A DNA stretch of 64,000 nucleotides from Christiangramia salexigens (GCF_001889005.1 NZ_CP018153.1:142001-206000); one strand, 5' to 3'; shown: positions 7,568 to 16,801, counted from the first letter of the stretch. The notes: generated by a model from the sequence alone, not told the origin. Translations and numbers: made by a program.

Positions 7568-10444
7568 TTATATAATTTCCCAGGCTATGGTAAATAGTTC
7601 TTTTTGTTTTTGAGTTCTGTTCAGTTTGCTTTCAGCTTCATCGATCATACGATCTCTATCTTCGAGAATTTTATCTTCTACATCAAAGATCTCTCTTCGA
7701 AGCTTGGCTTTTTTCCTGTCTAATTTTCTGATCTTTTTTTGGATGACCAGTAGATCATCGGCACTAATATTATCTCTTCTTGTTTCTCTTTCCAGGTCTT
7801 TGATCTTCTTCTTTACATCCTTAAGTTCAAATTCGCTACTACTAATCCTGTCTTCTGCCCATTTTTCAAACTTTCTTATTTCAGTTTGCATTAACTGAGC
7901 ATCAGAATTTTTTATATGATTCAGGTGTTTTTCTATTTGGTCTTCATAAACCTTATTCAGTTTGTTTGGAAAATCACTGTAAGAGTTTTTCTCCACTTCA
8001 CTCGGAAGGGTAAGTAAGAATTGGCAGATTTCATCTTTCAGAATCTCACCATCTTCTGTAAATCCGGCAAAAACGATAAGGTCTAAATCTTCTACTTCAG
8101 AATTCAATTGAAGATTAGCAACTTTTAAAATTCCTTTATTCGAGGATAAGCTTTCAAGTTCTTTATAGGTTAACGGGTTAGAACTATAATCGAAAACGAT
8201 CTTTGCAGCAGGAGTTTCTAATTCCTTGCTATCCTTAATGATTCTCTCAGCCAATTTATGGCCCAATCGATAATGCCAGGCATCCTCTCTTTTTTTATCT
8301 AGCGAGTAAAGTCCTTTGGGAGCAATATTATTAGATAGCCCATTTAGTGAAAAACTATACTCATGATCATTAAATTCGGCTTTTTCTTTTAAATAGTACT
8401 TTGTGATCTTCCATAACCATTCTTCATACTTTGAAATATACTTTTGGGTGTTTATTAGAGTTGTTTTTAACCGTTGAACTACCTGAGCATCAAAATTCTT
8501 GAAGAGATTCTCCTGGGTCTTTTTAATGTTATCATCAATTTCATCCTTTAAATCCTCCTGGAGTTTGTCAAAGGCAGCATCTATCTCCTCTTTGGTCCTA
8601 CATTTTTTATAGATCTCTATTAGCCGCTTTTCAAATTCAACTCCATTTTCAATCGATCCAAGAACTTCGTCTGATGCCCCGAAAACTCCGTCGAACAATC
8701 TAAATTTTTCTTCAAGAAGCTGGAATACGCGCATATCAGTTTCATTTTGTGTATTCACAAAATTTATAACCACTACATCATATTCTTGCCCATAACGGTG
8801 GCTTCTCCCAATTCTTTGTTCTATACGTTGAGGATTCCAGGGAAGATCATAATTTACTACCATAGAGCAGAATTGCAGGTTGATACCTTCTGCCGCAGCT
8901 TCGGTAGCGATCATTAATTGATAATCTTCATTTTTAAAGGTATCTACTATGGCAGATCTTACATCTACATCACGACTGCCTGTAATGCGGTGAGCATTCT
9001 TTTTATCATCCACCCATTTGTTATAAACATACTTAGAAATGTCTTCCTGATTGGTCCCATTGAATAATAGAATTTTCCCACCGTAGCGGGTCTTTTTAAG
9101 CATTTCAAATAAGTATTGTTGAGTACGCTTTGACTCTGTAAAGATTATTGCCTTCTCTTTGGCACCCAATTCCTTGAGTTTCTCAAATCCTTTTTCAAGA
9201 GCAGTTCGAAGTTTGTCACCTTTGGCATTGTGTTCAATAGAGTTAGCCAAATGTAGAAATGATTCCAGGTCCTCGATTTCTCTTCTAATATTGACAATAT
9301 CAGCAGCCGTAAGGTTCTCATTATCGAAAGTAGGTTGAGACTCTTCGATCTCTTCCCATTCTTCAGTTTCATTGTCAAAACCGTCGAACTCATCTTGCAT
9401 TTCCCTTTCAAAATCCTCCTGGTCGTACTCAAATTCTTTAATGAGCTTTTTTAAACGTTTGATTAGGCTATTCAGCGTTCCAGATATCGCAAATGATGAG
9501 GAAGCTAACAACTTCCGCAATACCGAGGTCATTAAATGTTTCTGGGCAGTGGGAAGGGCATAATTGGTTTCTCTCTGAAGGTATTCCGTAACCTTTTCGT
9601 AAAGCTCCTGTTCTTTAGCAGTGGGTTCGAAAGTTTCCGTTAATGGTATTCTATTTTTATAATTAATGTATTCAGTAACCTGTCGTCTTAAGGTCCGGTG
9701 GCAAAGTGGCTGAATACGATCTTTTAGATCATCCAGGTCAATTCCGCCTTCTCTTCTTATAAATTGCTTTTTGAAGCTTTTTAAGTCTCCAAAAGTATTC
9801 GGGTCAATAAAGCTAATTAGTCCATATAGCTCCTCGATCTTATTTTGAAGGGGAGTAGCAGTTAGCAAAACCTTTTTATATGGGGAAATCGCCTGCTGTA
9901 TTTCCTTAGCAATTTTATTTCCGCTTCTGTATACGTTTCTTAGGAAATGAGCTTCATCTATTACAATTAGATCCCATGAAACCAATTGTAGAAATTCTGC
10001 CTTGTTTCTTGCGAAGTGATAAGAGCAAATCTGTATTTTATTCTTATTGTCGAATGGGTTGGTATTGCCATTTTTCCATTTCTTATTGAAAACTTTGGTT
10101 TCCATTACTTCACTAGGCAAATAGAACTTATCTGCCAATTCGTTCATCCATTGTTTTCTTAAACTAGAAGGGGATATGATTAGTATTCTTCTGGCACCTT
10201 CTGCCCATTTCTGAGAGAGTAAAATACCTGCTTCAATAGTTTTCCCTAATCCTACTTCATCAGCTAAAATTGCTCCCTGAGAAAGAGGAGATTTAAATGC
10301 AAATAGAGCAGCTTGAATTTGATGGGGATTGAGATCTACCTTAGCGTCCATCAAAGTGGCGCCAAATTTCTCAGTACTATTGGATTTTACTTTTTTACTT
10401 AATTCGTAGGCAAAGTATTTAGCCTGATGAGCGGTTAGGTTCAT
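7568..10444 (-). CDS. SNF2/RapA-family helicase-like ATPase
   Basis: A 958-aa SNF2-type superfamily 2 ATPase. The P-loop is DEVGLGKT (62-69), motif II is DEAH (163-166), and the C-terminal helicase lobe has the SNF2 motif VI stretch RIEQRIGRSHRYGQ. An acidic insertion (about residues 340-385) and a long charged coiled-coil tail after residue 830 are visible. Members of this family translocate on double-stranded DNA without classical unwinding. As the first gene of the minus-strand operon, in front of a methyltransferase and a DEAH helicase-nuclease, it most resembles the SNF2 components of DISARM-like and helicase-methylase-ATPase (Hma) type defence loci. Its start at 10444 (ATG, MNLTAHQAKYF) is supported by the conserved helicase N-terminus beginning soon after. 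Confidence 0.9.
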   Translation of the reverse strand: MNLTAHQAKYFAYELSKKVKSNSTEKFGATLMDAKVDLNPHQIQAALFAFKSPLSQGAILADEVGLGKTIEAGILLSQKWAEGARRILIISPSSLRKQWMNELADKFYLPSEVMETKVFNKKWKNGNTNPFDNKNKIQICSYHFARNKAEFLQLVSWDLIVIDEAHFLRNVYRSGNKIAKEIQQAISPYKKVLLTATPLQNKIEELYGLISFIDPNTFGDLKSFKKQFIRREGGIDLDDLKDRIQPLCHRTLRRQVTEYINYKNRIPLTETFEPTAKEQELYEKVTEYLQRETNYALPTAQKHLMTSVLRKLLASSSFAISGTLNSLIKRLKKLIKEFEYDQEDFEREMQDEFDGFDNETEEWEEIEESQPTFDNENLTAADIVNIRREIEDLESFLHLANSIEHNAKGDKLRTALEKGFEKLKELGAKEKAIIFTESKRTQQYLFEMLKKTRYGGKILLFNGTNQEDISKYVYNKWVDDKKNAHRITGSRDVDVRSAIVDTFKNEDYQLMIATEAAAEGINLQFCSMVVNYDLPWNPQRIEQRIGRSHRYGQEYDVVVINFVNTQNETDMRVFQLLEEKFRLFDGVFGASDEVLGSIENGVEFEKRLIEIYKKCRTKEEIDAAFDKLQEDLKDEIDDNIKKTQENLFKNFDAQVVQRLKTTLINTQKYISKYEEWLWKITKYYLKEKAEFNDHEYSFSLNGLSNNIAPKGLYSLDKKREDAWHYRLGHKLAERIIKDSKELETPAAKIVFDYSSNPLTYKELESLSSNKGILKVANLQLNSEVEDLDLIVFAGFTEDGEILKDEICQFLLTLPSEVEKNSYSDFPNKLNKVYEDQIEKHLNHIKNSDAQLMQTEIRKFEKWAEDRISSSEFELKDVKKKIKDLERETRRDNISADDLLVIQKKIRKLDRKKAKLRREIFDVEDKILEDRDRMIDEAESKLNRTQKQKELFTIAWEII

Positions 10445-10562
10445 ATTTTCGGTTGGTCCTAATTTTAGCTAAAGTAAGAGTGCAGGGACCTCTCAGGTAA
10501 GGGGCCAATTTAGGAAAAAGAAGGGAAAAGTTAAAGCAATGTGAATATTTTAAAATGTAAGT

Positions 10563-11501
10563 TTAGTAGCTGTATATGGAACGAATACATAATCTTCGTT
10601 TACTTGCTAAGTCAGAATTAACAGATTCAAGTGATCTTATTTTTCTTTCTAGTTGTTCAATTGTATCCTGTGTACTTTTCATTTCATTTCCATTTTTCTC
10701 AATATCAGCTGCATGATTGGCATAATCCTGTACCATTGAGATTCTTTCATTCAATCTTTTGTCTAAAAGGCACATAAATTCATTAAATAACTCCTCACGG
10801 AAAGATTTACTGAGATATAACCATTCCTTGCATGAATCAAGCAGCAAATAATTGGTAAGATCTTCTTCGGTAAATTCTAACCTATTTTCTTTTCGAAACG
10901 TATTCAAATCTATGGCTAATGTGGAAATATCAATCTCCTTAATTTTAGCTAGCTTCCGAGCATCGACTTTACTAGTTACATAAGGCTCCACTAAAAGATC
11001 CATAGAATCTAACTTTAGTAAAATATCTGGCTGAATTTGTTCCTCTTCATTTTTTAAACGTTTCTCGGTCGTACATAGTTCGATTTTAAATGGATTTAAA
11101 ACATTTAGATCAAACTCATATTGAATAATATCTCTAAACTCTTCTGGAAGATTATATTTTGAAAATAGATCTTTTATTTTTTTAGTTTTTTCAGATTCAA
11201 AGCACCAGTATTTTACATATAAGTCTTTGAAGGTTATGGAAGGTAGTTTTATGAAGTCGAACCTTTCAAATATTTTCTTGGTTAGCCAATGTAAATAGGT
11301 TTCAAAAGAAAGTGTGCAATTAGATCCTGGATAATGTTTGAAATGATCCGTAACTTTATTCTCTTCTTTGTTAACAGCAATTAAGTCTCCTTTACAATAA
11401 AAGCAATAGCAATTACAAGCTTTACCGTTAGGGACATTTTGAATTTCTGCTAATTGGTTGTTTTCTTTTTTCAGGGCAATGGGATATTCTCTACAAGGCA
11501 T
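10563..11501 (-). CDS. CoiA-like zinc-ribbon protein
   Basis: The open frame extends to 11621, but the first 40 codons look non-coding (AT-rich, hydrophobic), so I place the start at the ATG at 11499-11501 (MPCREYPIAL), giving 312 aa and a 144-bp gap to the divergent gene. The N-terminus has CNCYCFYC followed by DHFKHYPGSNC and ETYLHWLTKKIF. This matches the pattern of competence protein CoiA: a zinc-binding CxxC, an HFxH segment and a conserved H..K helix before a PD-(D/E)xK-like nuclease region. The middle (residues about 120-200, with EPYVTSK) may be the degenerate nuclease core, and the C-terminus is a coiled coil. CoiA-like proteins turn up in defence islands as well as in competence. 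Function here is unproven. Confidence 0.6.
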   Translation of the reverse strand: MPCREYPIALKKENNQLAEIQNVPNGKACNCYCFYCKGDLIAVNKEENKVTDHFKHYPGSNCTLSFETYLHWLTKKIFERFDFIKLPSITFKDLYVKYWCFESEKTKKIKDLFSKYNLPEEFRDIIQYEFDLNVLNPFKIELCTTEKRLKNEEEQIQPDILLKLDSMDLLVEPYVTSKVDARKLAKIKEIDISTLAIDLNTFRKENRLEFTEEDLTNYLLLDSCKEWLYLSKSFREELFNEFMCLLDKRLNERISMVQDYANHAADIEKNGNEMKSTQDTIEQLERKIRSLESVNSDLASKRRLCIRSIYSY

Positions 11502-11645
11502 TCTAATGCTTTTAAAAAAACTAAGAAATGAAATTAAAATTTCAAACAGTGAATATTTAAAAAATGTTTTATTATTGATATATAATTCCCTACACATTTT
11601 ATTGTCAGATAAGATATTCATCCTAAAGGGAAATCTATATTACAC

Positions 11646-13226
11646 ATGAATTTAACACAATTCGAAAAGGAGAAGGTGTTTGCTCCATTTCTGGGAAGTA
11701 CTTTGAACTCTATAAATGGTCTTGATCAGTTAGGATTAAATCTTACCAGTGAACGGATTTTTGATTTTCTTCTCCCTGGACTGAACAATGTTACTAATCG
11801 CATTCGTTATTATTCTTTTTATTGCTGGTTTTTCGAATGGTATGCTGATAATATAAAAATTGTTTCTTCGAAGGAACAGATGAAATACCTGCGCAGAGCA
11901 GAGTTTTTACTGGCTTTGATCGCAGCCCACAAGGGACAAGGTGGAATTCCGGGTATAACAAAGGCTAATGAGGTATATCATAGCTGTAATAAGAATATTG
12001 ATTTGGATTTAGGAACGTATGAGGGACAGGGGAGTACCGAAGGGTCTTACTGGAAAAATACTCGGGGAGTTTTAGGTCAGTATTACATTTCATCCCTTAA
12101 GCAAATTGGTATTATAAACGATCAAGGTGACAAGGAGGGAGTATATGTTAGAACAGATTTTAAAAATCCAGACAAAGTTTCTGGCGCCGAGCTGGCTGAG
12201 GCTTTCAAAGAAAATATTGGACAGGAAAACTTAGATTTATTTATAAAAATTGTCAAGGATAAACAATTGAATAAGCAACAGCTTGAAATCTTGGGTGGAG
12301 TGTTCAATATGCTTGAGGTGCCATCCGGGGCATCTGAAAATAAGCTATTGATAAAACTACTTTTAGGTCCCGATAAACCAGGGGAAATTTCAAAAACTTT
12401 CTATAGAAGATCTACCATAATCAATCTATTGAATTTACTTCAAAATCCGGGAAATGAATTAAGAAATCAATACCATATGCCTTTTTATGCTTATGATAAG
12501 AAAATAATTGGAGAAAAGGAAAAGGATAACGCCTGGACCTTATGGTGGCTTTTTATGCTCGAACAGTACTGGAGTATTTCTGCTACAGCAATTTTAAAAG
12601 CGGTCTTACATTTTTTAAATAATTATTCTGGAAGCACGTGGATCGACCTGGAAAAGATTGTGGAATTATTGTCTGAACAAATTGTAGAAGGAATTGAAGC
12701 TACAGAGGAAGGAGAAATAAACAATTTTAAAGATCTAACATCAAAGCCCCATGACGAGCGTGAGTTTTATGAAATTATAATGGGAAAGGGGAACCAGGTA
12801 GTAAAATTAATTGCGGCTATATACCTAATTCATAAAATATTAGATAATAATAAGGAGTACTTCGGAGATTTGATTCAACTTTCAAAAAAACATCGACTTT
12901 TTACTTCAAGTAGCTTTTTAAAAACTTCCGAAAGCTTAATTGAAATGGAAGAAATACCATTAATCCATTTTATCCAACATTTTTTAAGAAAATATATTTT
13001 TTACAGACATCATTTCATTTCGTTGAAAAAAATGAATGGTAGTCAGAGTACAGCAAAATTTATAATTGACGAAGGTCGGATCAGATACATCGATACTTTT
13101 AATTTTGATATGACTTCTCCTCGAATTCATAACGTATATGGTTTTTTAGAGGATTTGGAAGTGAAAAATAAGGAAGAATTCTCCTTGACCGAAAAAGGAA
13201 TTTCACTTTTAAATACAATGTCATGA
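11646..13226 (+). CDS. Unrecognised 526-aa protein paired with PLD-like protein
   Basis: I do not recognise this family. The protein is 526 aa, with no signal peptide and no clear membrane segment, and is mostly helical. It opens with a conserved-looking aromatic block (NRIRYYSFYCWFFEWYADN, about residues 51-69), followed by a glycine-rich stretch and long helices. The ATG at 11646 is the first in frame, shortly after stops. Its TGA stop overlaps the ATG of the phospholipase-D-fold gene by four bases, so the two products are made together and probably form one complex or system. It is transcribed away from the CoiA-like gene. Position within the island argues for a defence role, for example sensor or regulator of the PLD nuclease, but this is inference from context only. 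Confidence 0.75.
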   Translation: MNLTQFEKEKVFAPFLGSTLNSINGLDQLGLNLTSERIFDFLLPGLNNVTNRIRYYSFYCWFFEWYADNIKIVSSKEQMKYLRRAEFLLALIAAHKGQGGIPGITKANEVYHSCNKNIDLDLGTYEGQGSTEGSYWKNTRGVLGQYYISSLKQIGIINDQGDKEGVYVRTDFKNPDKVSGAELAEAFKENIGQENLDLFIKIVKDKQLNKQQLEILGGVFNMLEVPSGASENKLLIKLLLGPDKPGEISKTFYRRSTIINLLNLLQNPGNELRNQYHMPFYAYDKKIIGEKEKDNAWTLWWLFMLEQYWSISATAILKAVLHFLNNYSGSTWIDLEKIVELLSEQIVEGIEATEEGEINNFKDLTSKPHDEREFYEIIMGKGNQVVKLIAAIYLIHKILDNNKEYFGDLIQLSKKHRLFTSSSFLKTSESLIEMEEIPLIHFIQHFLRKYIFYRHHFISLKKMNGSQSTAKFIIDEGRIRYIDTFNFDMTSPRIHNVYGFLEDLEVKNKEEFSLTEKGISLLNTMS

Positions 13227-16006
13227 TTACTCGAACAAATTTTTTAGACTTATTAGGAGGAAATACCAGGAAGTACCATAGTTGTATTATAACGAGTTAT
13301 ACTTTTGACATTCTTTTCTTCGAACAAGCAGTACTTCCCAGATTGAGGAGGGCAGGCATAAGAAATATAAATATCTTTGTTGACGCTAAGATGTTCCATA
13401 AACAATTGGAAAATTTTCAAGGCAAGGAATACCTGAGTCAGAATAGGGATTATAGTATTACACCTGTATTTTTAGACGGAGCATTTCATTCAAAATCTTT
13501 GTTAGCAGTTGGTAATACTAAAGGTTTATTAGCAATTGGATCTGGAAATATCACAGGTTCAGGACTATCCAATAACGAAGAAATTTGGTCGGCGTTTCAT
13601 TATAAAAACAATGAGAATTTAACTGAGGGTATATTTTCTAAATCTATCAAATACCTTGACTCATTAAAAAAATATAGTTACGCCGCTAACTTAAAAAAAA
13701 TAAACTGGATTTCAGAGAATAGTACGTGGTACAGCCATTTGTTAAATAGAAATTCAGATACTACAAATCAGTTAGATGGCAAATCCAAAATAAGTATATA
13801 CACAACTAATGCTGATAGTTCTTTTTTTCAAGAAATAATTACACAGGTACCTAGAAATCCAAAGGAGATTAAAATTTTGTCACCCTATTATAATAAATCA
13901 GGAAAACTCATTTTAAAATTATTGGAGTATTTGACCCCTGATAAAATTCATTGTGTTGTGGATCCTGACTATGGTAATATCCCTATTGAACTAAATGGAC
14001 ATCCGTCTATTGAGTTTTCAGAATGGAGTAATCTTTCTGTAGATAAAAAAATGAAGAAAAGTCTTCATGCTAAAGCTTATCAATTTGAATATGATGATAG
14101 CTCAATTTTTCTGTTGGGTAGTGCTAATGCAACCTCAGAGGCTTTTGGCACCGATAAATCACCTGCAAAAAATGCTGAAATCTTATTGAAGATGGAAAAT
14201 GGAAGTAGAAGGGATTATTTTGCAGAACTTGGAATTAAATTCCCTATAGTGGGAACCTTAAATCTTGCAGAGCTGAAGATTAATGAGTTAACTCATCAAA
14301 ATGATTATAACCAATGGAGTATCAAAATTTTACATGCTGAATTCCAAGATTTTTTGCTTAAGATATATTTAGATAAGATTTTAACAACAGAGTTAATTTT
14401 AAGAATTGAAGATGCTGACTTGAGAATTTTAATTGATAAGTCTATCAAGATTTCAGAACCTTATGCAGAAATCGATATTGAAAATATAACACATAAAGAT
14501 ATTTTTAGATGTTCATTGTTGAAAGAAGGAGCTCGTATCTCTAATTATGCTTACCCTCAGAATAGTTCAGATTTGTTAGGCACAAATCCTGACGAGCGTT
14601 TAGCTCGTTGGGGAGAAATAAGAACTCATGATATTTTTGAAGGCTTGGGTATTGAAGTATTTCTGGATTTTTTAAATGGTAATAAATTGTTCGAAAAAAG
14701 TTCGAATGCTACTTTAATAGAAAAAAAGCAAGAAAAGGAAGAAAAAGTACCCGATCCTATTACTACTGATGAATTTAATAAAAATGCATCTAATGAAGAG
14801 AATGAAAATTCTGGACAGTCCCATTTAACAAGTCTAATTGAAGACTTTCTTTCTCAGTTAGTTTTTGGTACAACTGAAGAGGTTGAAATATCAGATAACG
14901 TAGAGCAGCAAGCTATGGGTAATATAGAAAAACCTGCAAATGATGCTCCGATAGTCCATCGAGAAAATAATTTTTCTTATTCTGAAGGTCTAAGAATCAG
15001 AAAAAAATTGGAAAATGTTCTTACTAGAATAATCGATTATGTAGATAACTATACTATCAATTTATATTTAAGAAGCACGAGGCATTCCAATGATTTAAAT
15101 TTAGGCATTGACCATTTGAATGCTCAATTGATAGGTTTGAGTTTAATATTGAAATATCTATCAAGGCCTTTTGATCAAAAATCTATTGAAATAACTATTA
15201 GCTACGATGAAATAAAAAAATTAAATTCATTGGAGAAGAAGTATAGTTTGGTGCGACACGCTAAACAGAATGGAAATCCCAATGGCATAGTATCTTACGA
15301 TTTGGACATAAATTATATTGAAAAAATCGTAAAGGAAATTAAGAATAATAAGGATTTTGGATTAATTGAAATTGATAAAGACAATATAAAGGAAAATAAG
15401 CATTGCATATTTGATCCTTACTTGAATCAAAGTGCATGTGAAGAATTTATGATAAACAACCTCGGACGCTTATTATATGCTATTTTAAAGGAGAAAATTT
15501 TAGTAGAAGAAAAACAATCAGCTAGAAAAGAACAACAGATAAATAAAATACTACAGTATAGTATTCTTCTTATTTATAATTTTAATTGGAGTAAAAAGGA
15601 TTTGATTTACCGTGATTTAATCCTATTAAATATCCTCAATTCATTTCCTAAACAATCTTCTTTCAATCAAGTAGTTGATACATTGAAAACCATAGCCGAA
15701 TCTGAAAATAATCACTTGGAACTTGAAGGTAAAAATATCACGCATTTAAATAGGTTAATATCAAAATACCAGAGTTTTATTGAAAAAGTTAAATCTAATT
15801 CCTCCAATATCAAAGAAGAATTAGATCCTATCCTTGAAAATCGAATTATATATAGTACCAGTTATGGATTCGCGATTTTAAAAGATGTTAAAACAAACAA
15901 GCGAATTGATTTAGAAACACCATTGGGTATCGATTATCAGGATAAGAATTTATATGGTTTCAGTGATGTGTTTATTGGTGAGAATGTCAAAGTATTTGAA
16001 AATTAA
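13223..16006 (+). CDS. Phospholipase-D-fold nuclease-like protein, 927 aa
   Basis: Two half-sites of the PLD catalytic core are visible. The first is FHSK (H89, K91) with GSGN at 106-109, and the second is LHAK (H282, K284) with GSAN at 299-302. Both keep the HxK and the downstream G(S/G)xN pattern, so an active PLD-type phosphodiesterase, most likely a nuclease, is plausible. The rest is unusual: a middle domain (about 340-480), an acidic low-complexity linker (about 490-590, rich in E, K and N) and a C-terminal helical domain ending in a small beta-rich module (about 870-927). Typical bacterial PLD nucleases are 150-500 aa, so more than half of this protein is extra. It is coupled to the preceding gene by an ATGA overlap. 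Cell location is presumably cytoplasmic, as no signal peptide is seen. Confidence 0.8.
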   Translation: MITRTNFLDLLGGNTRKYHSCIITSYTFDILFFEQAVLPRLRRAGIRNINIFVDAKMFHKQLENFQGKEYLSQNRDYSITPVFLDGAFHSKSLLAVGNTKGLLAIGSGNITGSGLSNNEEIWSAFHYKNNENLTEGIFSKSIKYLDSLKKYSYAANLKKINWISENSTWYSHLLNRNSDTTNQLDGKSKISIYTTNADSSFFQEIITQVPRNPKEIKILSPYYNKSGKLILKLLEYLTPDKIHCVVDPDYGNIPIELNGHPSIEFSEWSNLSVDKKMKKSLHAKAYQFEYDDSSIFLLGSANATSEAFGTDKSPAKNAEILLKMENGSRRDYFAELGIKFPIVGTLNLAELKINELTHQNDYNQWSIKILHAEFQDFLLKIYLDKILTTELILRIEDADLRILIDKSIKISEPYAEIDIENITHKDIFRCSLLKEGARISNYAYPQNSSDLLGTNPDERLARWGEIRTHDIFEGLGIEVFLDFLNGNKLFEKSSNATLIEKKQEKEEKVPDPITTDEFNKNASNEENENSGQSHLTSLIEDFLSQLVFGTTEEVEISDNVEQQAMGNIEKPANDAPIVHRENNFSYSEGLRIRKKLENVLTRIIDYVDNYTINLYLRSTRHSNDLNLGIDHLNAQLIGLSLILKYLSRPFDQKSIEITISYDEIKKLNSLEKKYSLVRHAKQNGNPNGIVSYDLDINYIEKIVKEIKNNKDFGLIEIDKDNIKENKHCIFDPYLNQSACEEFMINNLGRLLYAILKEKILVEEKQSARKEQQINKILQYSILLIYNFNWSKKDLIYRDLILLNILNSFPKQSSFNQVVDTLKTIAESENNHLELEGKNITHLNRLISKYQSFIEKVKSNSSNIKEELDPILENRIIYSTSYGFAILKDVKTNKRIDLETPLGIDYQDKNLYGFSDVFIGENVKVFEN

Positions 16007-16068
16007 ATTAAATAAGAATTTAAAAAGAATAAACAAAAAATTAGTTTGGAGCCAATAACTATTAATTT

Positions 16069-16377
16069 TCAAGGAAGAGGATTCCTTAAAATATACTCAT
16101 CAGCCATCTTTTCAATCTCTGATTTAGTTTTTACTTTTCTTTGATCTAACCAATTATCTATTTCACTTTTTCTAAAATGTAATTTACCGCTTCCTTTTAT
16201 AAAAGGAATTTTACGTTTTTGTACAAGACCATAAATTGAAGTTTTCTGGTAGTGTATGTATTGAGCAACTTCTTCTATTGTCATTAGTTGGTCCTGTGAT
16301 GGTCCATTTTCTAATAGATCTAATTTCCGTTCGATTCGATCAAGTCTTTCAAGTATAAGCTCAAAGGGGTTTTCCAT
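16069..16377 (-). CDS. Excisionase-type helix-turn-helix protein
   Basis: A 102-aa protein with a short N-terminal coiled coil (FELILERLDRIERKLDLLE) and an HTH_17/excisionase-family winged helix: MTIEEVAQYIHYQKTSIYGL then RKIPFIKGSGKLHFRKSEID. This is the classic Xis/MerR-like small DNA-binding fold of Bacteroidota mobile elements. It lies downstream of the primase-helicase gene on the same strand, separated by about 420 bp of hairpin-rich DNA, and may bind those inverted repeats. It could direct excision together with the integrase at 19829-21064, or act as a transcription regulator for the element. Confidence 0.8.
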   Translation of the reverse strand: MENPFELILERLDRIERKLDLLENGPSQDQLMTIEEVAQYIHYQKTSIYGLVQKRKIPFIKGSGKLHFRKSEIDNWLDQRKVKTKSEIEKMADEYILRNPLP

Positions 16378-16537
16378 TTTAATATTATTTATCTTGGGGA
16401 GTTCGAAACTAAAGGTTTCCTATCTTTTCGCAATGGGAGCCGGTGCAATTTATAAATATGGTATTCTTTGTTTAAAATTTGATTTGAGGTCCTTTTAATT
16501 AGGCTCAACAGTAAATTCAACGGTATGCAATTTTCTC

Positions 16538-16553
16538 GCAACGGCCCCGTTGC
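16538..16553. repeat. Inverted repeat GCAACGG-CC-CCGTTGC
   Basis: A perfect 7-bp inverted repeat with a 2-bp centre. It is GC-rich against a strongly AT-rich background and is embedded between further TTGCAA-containing segments (16551-16600). It may be an operator for a dimeric DNA-binding protein or part of an origin. No T-run follows, so it does not look like an intrinsic terminator. Confidence 0.55.
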
Positions 16554-16702
16554 AATTCTGCAACCGTGAATTAAGGGAGCCGTTGGAAGCCTGTTGCAAC
16601 AGCTTCTAATAGACTCAGAATATAGAAAAATGGCTTCTCTGGCAATGAAATGTTGATTTGTTGAAATAGGATCTAAGTGGCAAAAAATCAGCAATATATA
16701 AA

Positions 16703-16744
16703 TCAACATTATTTCAACGTTCTTAATTGTTGAAATAATGTTGA
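16703..16744. repeat. Perfect 16-bp inverted repeat, 10-bp spacer
   Basis: Left arm 16703-16718 (TCAACATTATTTCAAC) and right arm 16729-16744 are exact reverse complements, separated by ten bases. The arms themselves hold repeated TCAAC/GTTGA units. It lies just downstream of the primase-helicase gene. It could end that transcript, but the AT-rich arms, absence of a clear U-tract and recurrence of the same heptamer nearby fit a protein-binding or replication site equally well. Confidence 0.7.
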
Positions 16745-16783
16745 AATTATTTTAATACTAAACAATTGTATTTTAACACATTA

Positions 16784-16801
16784 AAACTGTTTCAACAGTT
16801 T
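16784..16801. repeat. 8-bp inverted repeat overlapping the primase-helicase stop codon
   Basis: The arms AAACTGTT (16784-16791) and AACAGTTT (16794-16801) are perfect, with a 2-bp centre TC. The repeat overlaps the stop codon of the minus-strand primase-helicase gene and shares its TTTCAAC core with the larger repeat at 16703-16744, which suggests a family of related binding sites. Confidence 0.5.

Larger units (their letters stand above)
16378..16799. other. Hairpin-rich non-coding stretch of the mobile element
   Basis: I find no convincing gene here: an open frame at 16389-16709 has the composition of chance sequence (Cys/Arg/Pro scatter, no domain, no ribosome site). The stretch contains several inverted repeats and recurrent GTTGAAA/TTTCAAC heptamers, listed separately. 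It separates the primase-helicase gene from the small HTH gene and could be a replication or excision control region, or stacked terminators. Confidence 0.5.

Noticed and set aside
1..10444. Assignment as a canonical DISARM system
   Set aside because: No DrmA-type helicase with DUF1998 and no DrmB are visible; the DEAH protein looks like a type III Res with a nuclease tail. A PLD protein is present but in a separate divergent unit.
11502..11621. N-terminal 40-codon extension of the CoiA-like gene
   Set aside because: The extension is AT-rich with no conserved features and would leave only 24 bp between divergent genes; the ATG at 11499-11501 directly precedes the zinc-ribbon region.
16389..16709. 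A 106-codon minus-strand open frame between the primase-helicase and HTH genes
   Set aside because: Composition is chance-like, no domain or ribosome site is seen, and it runs through several inverted repeats.
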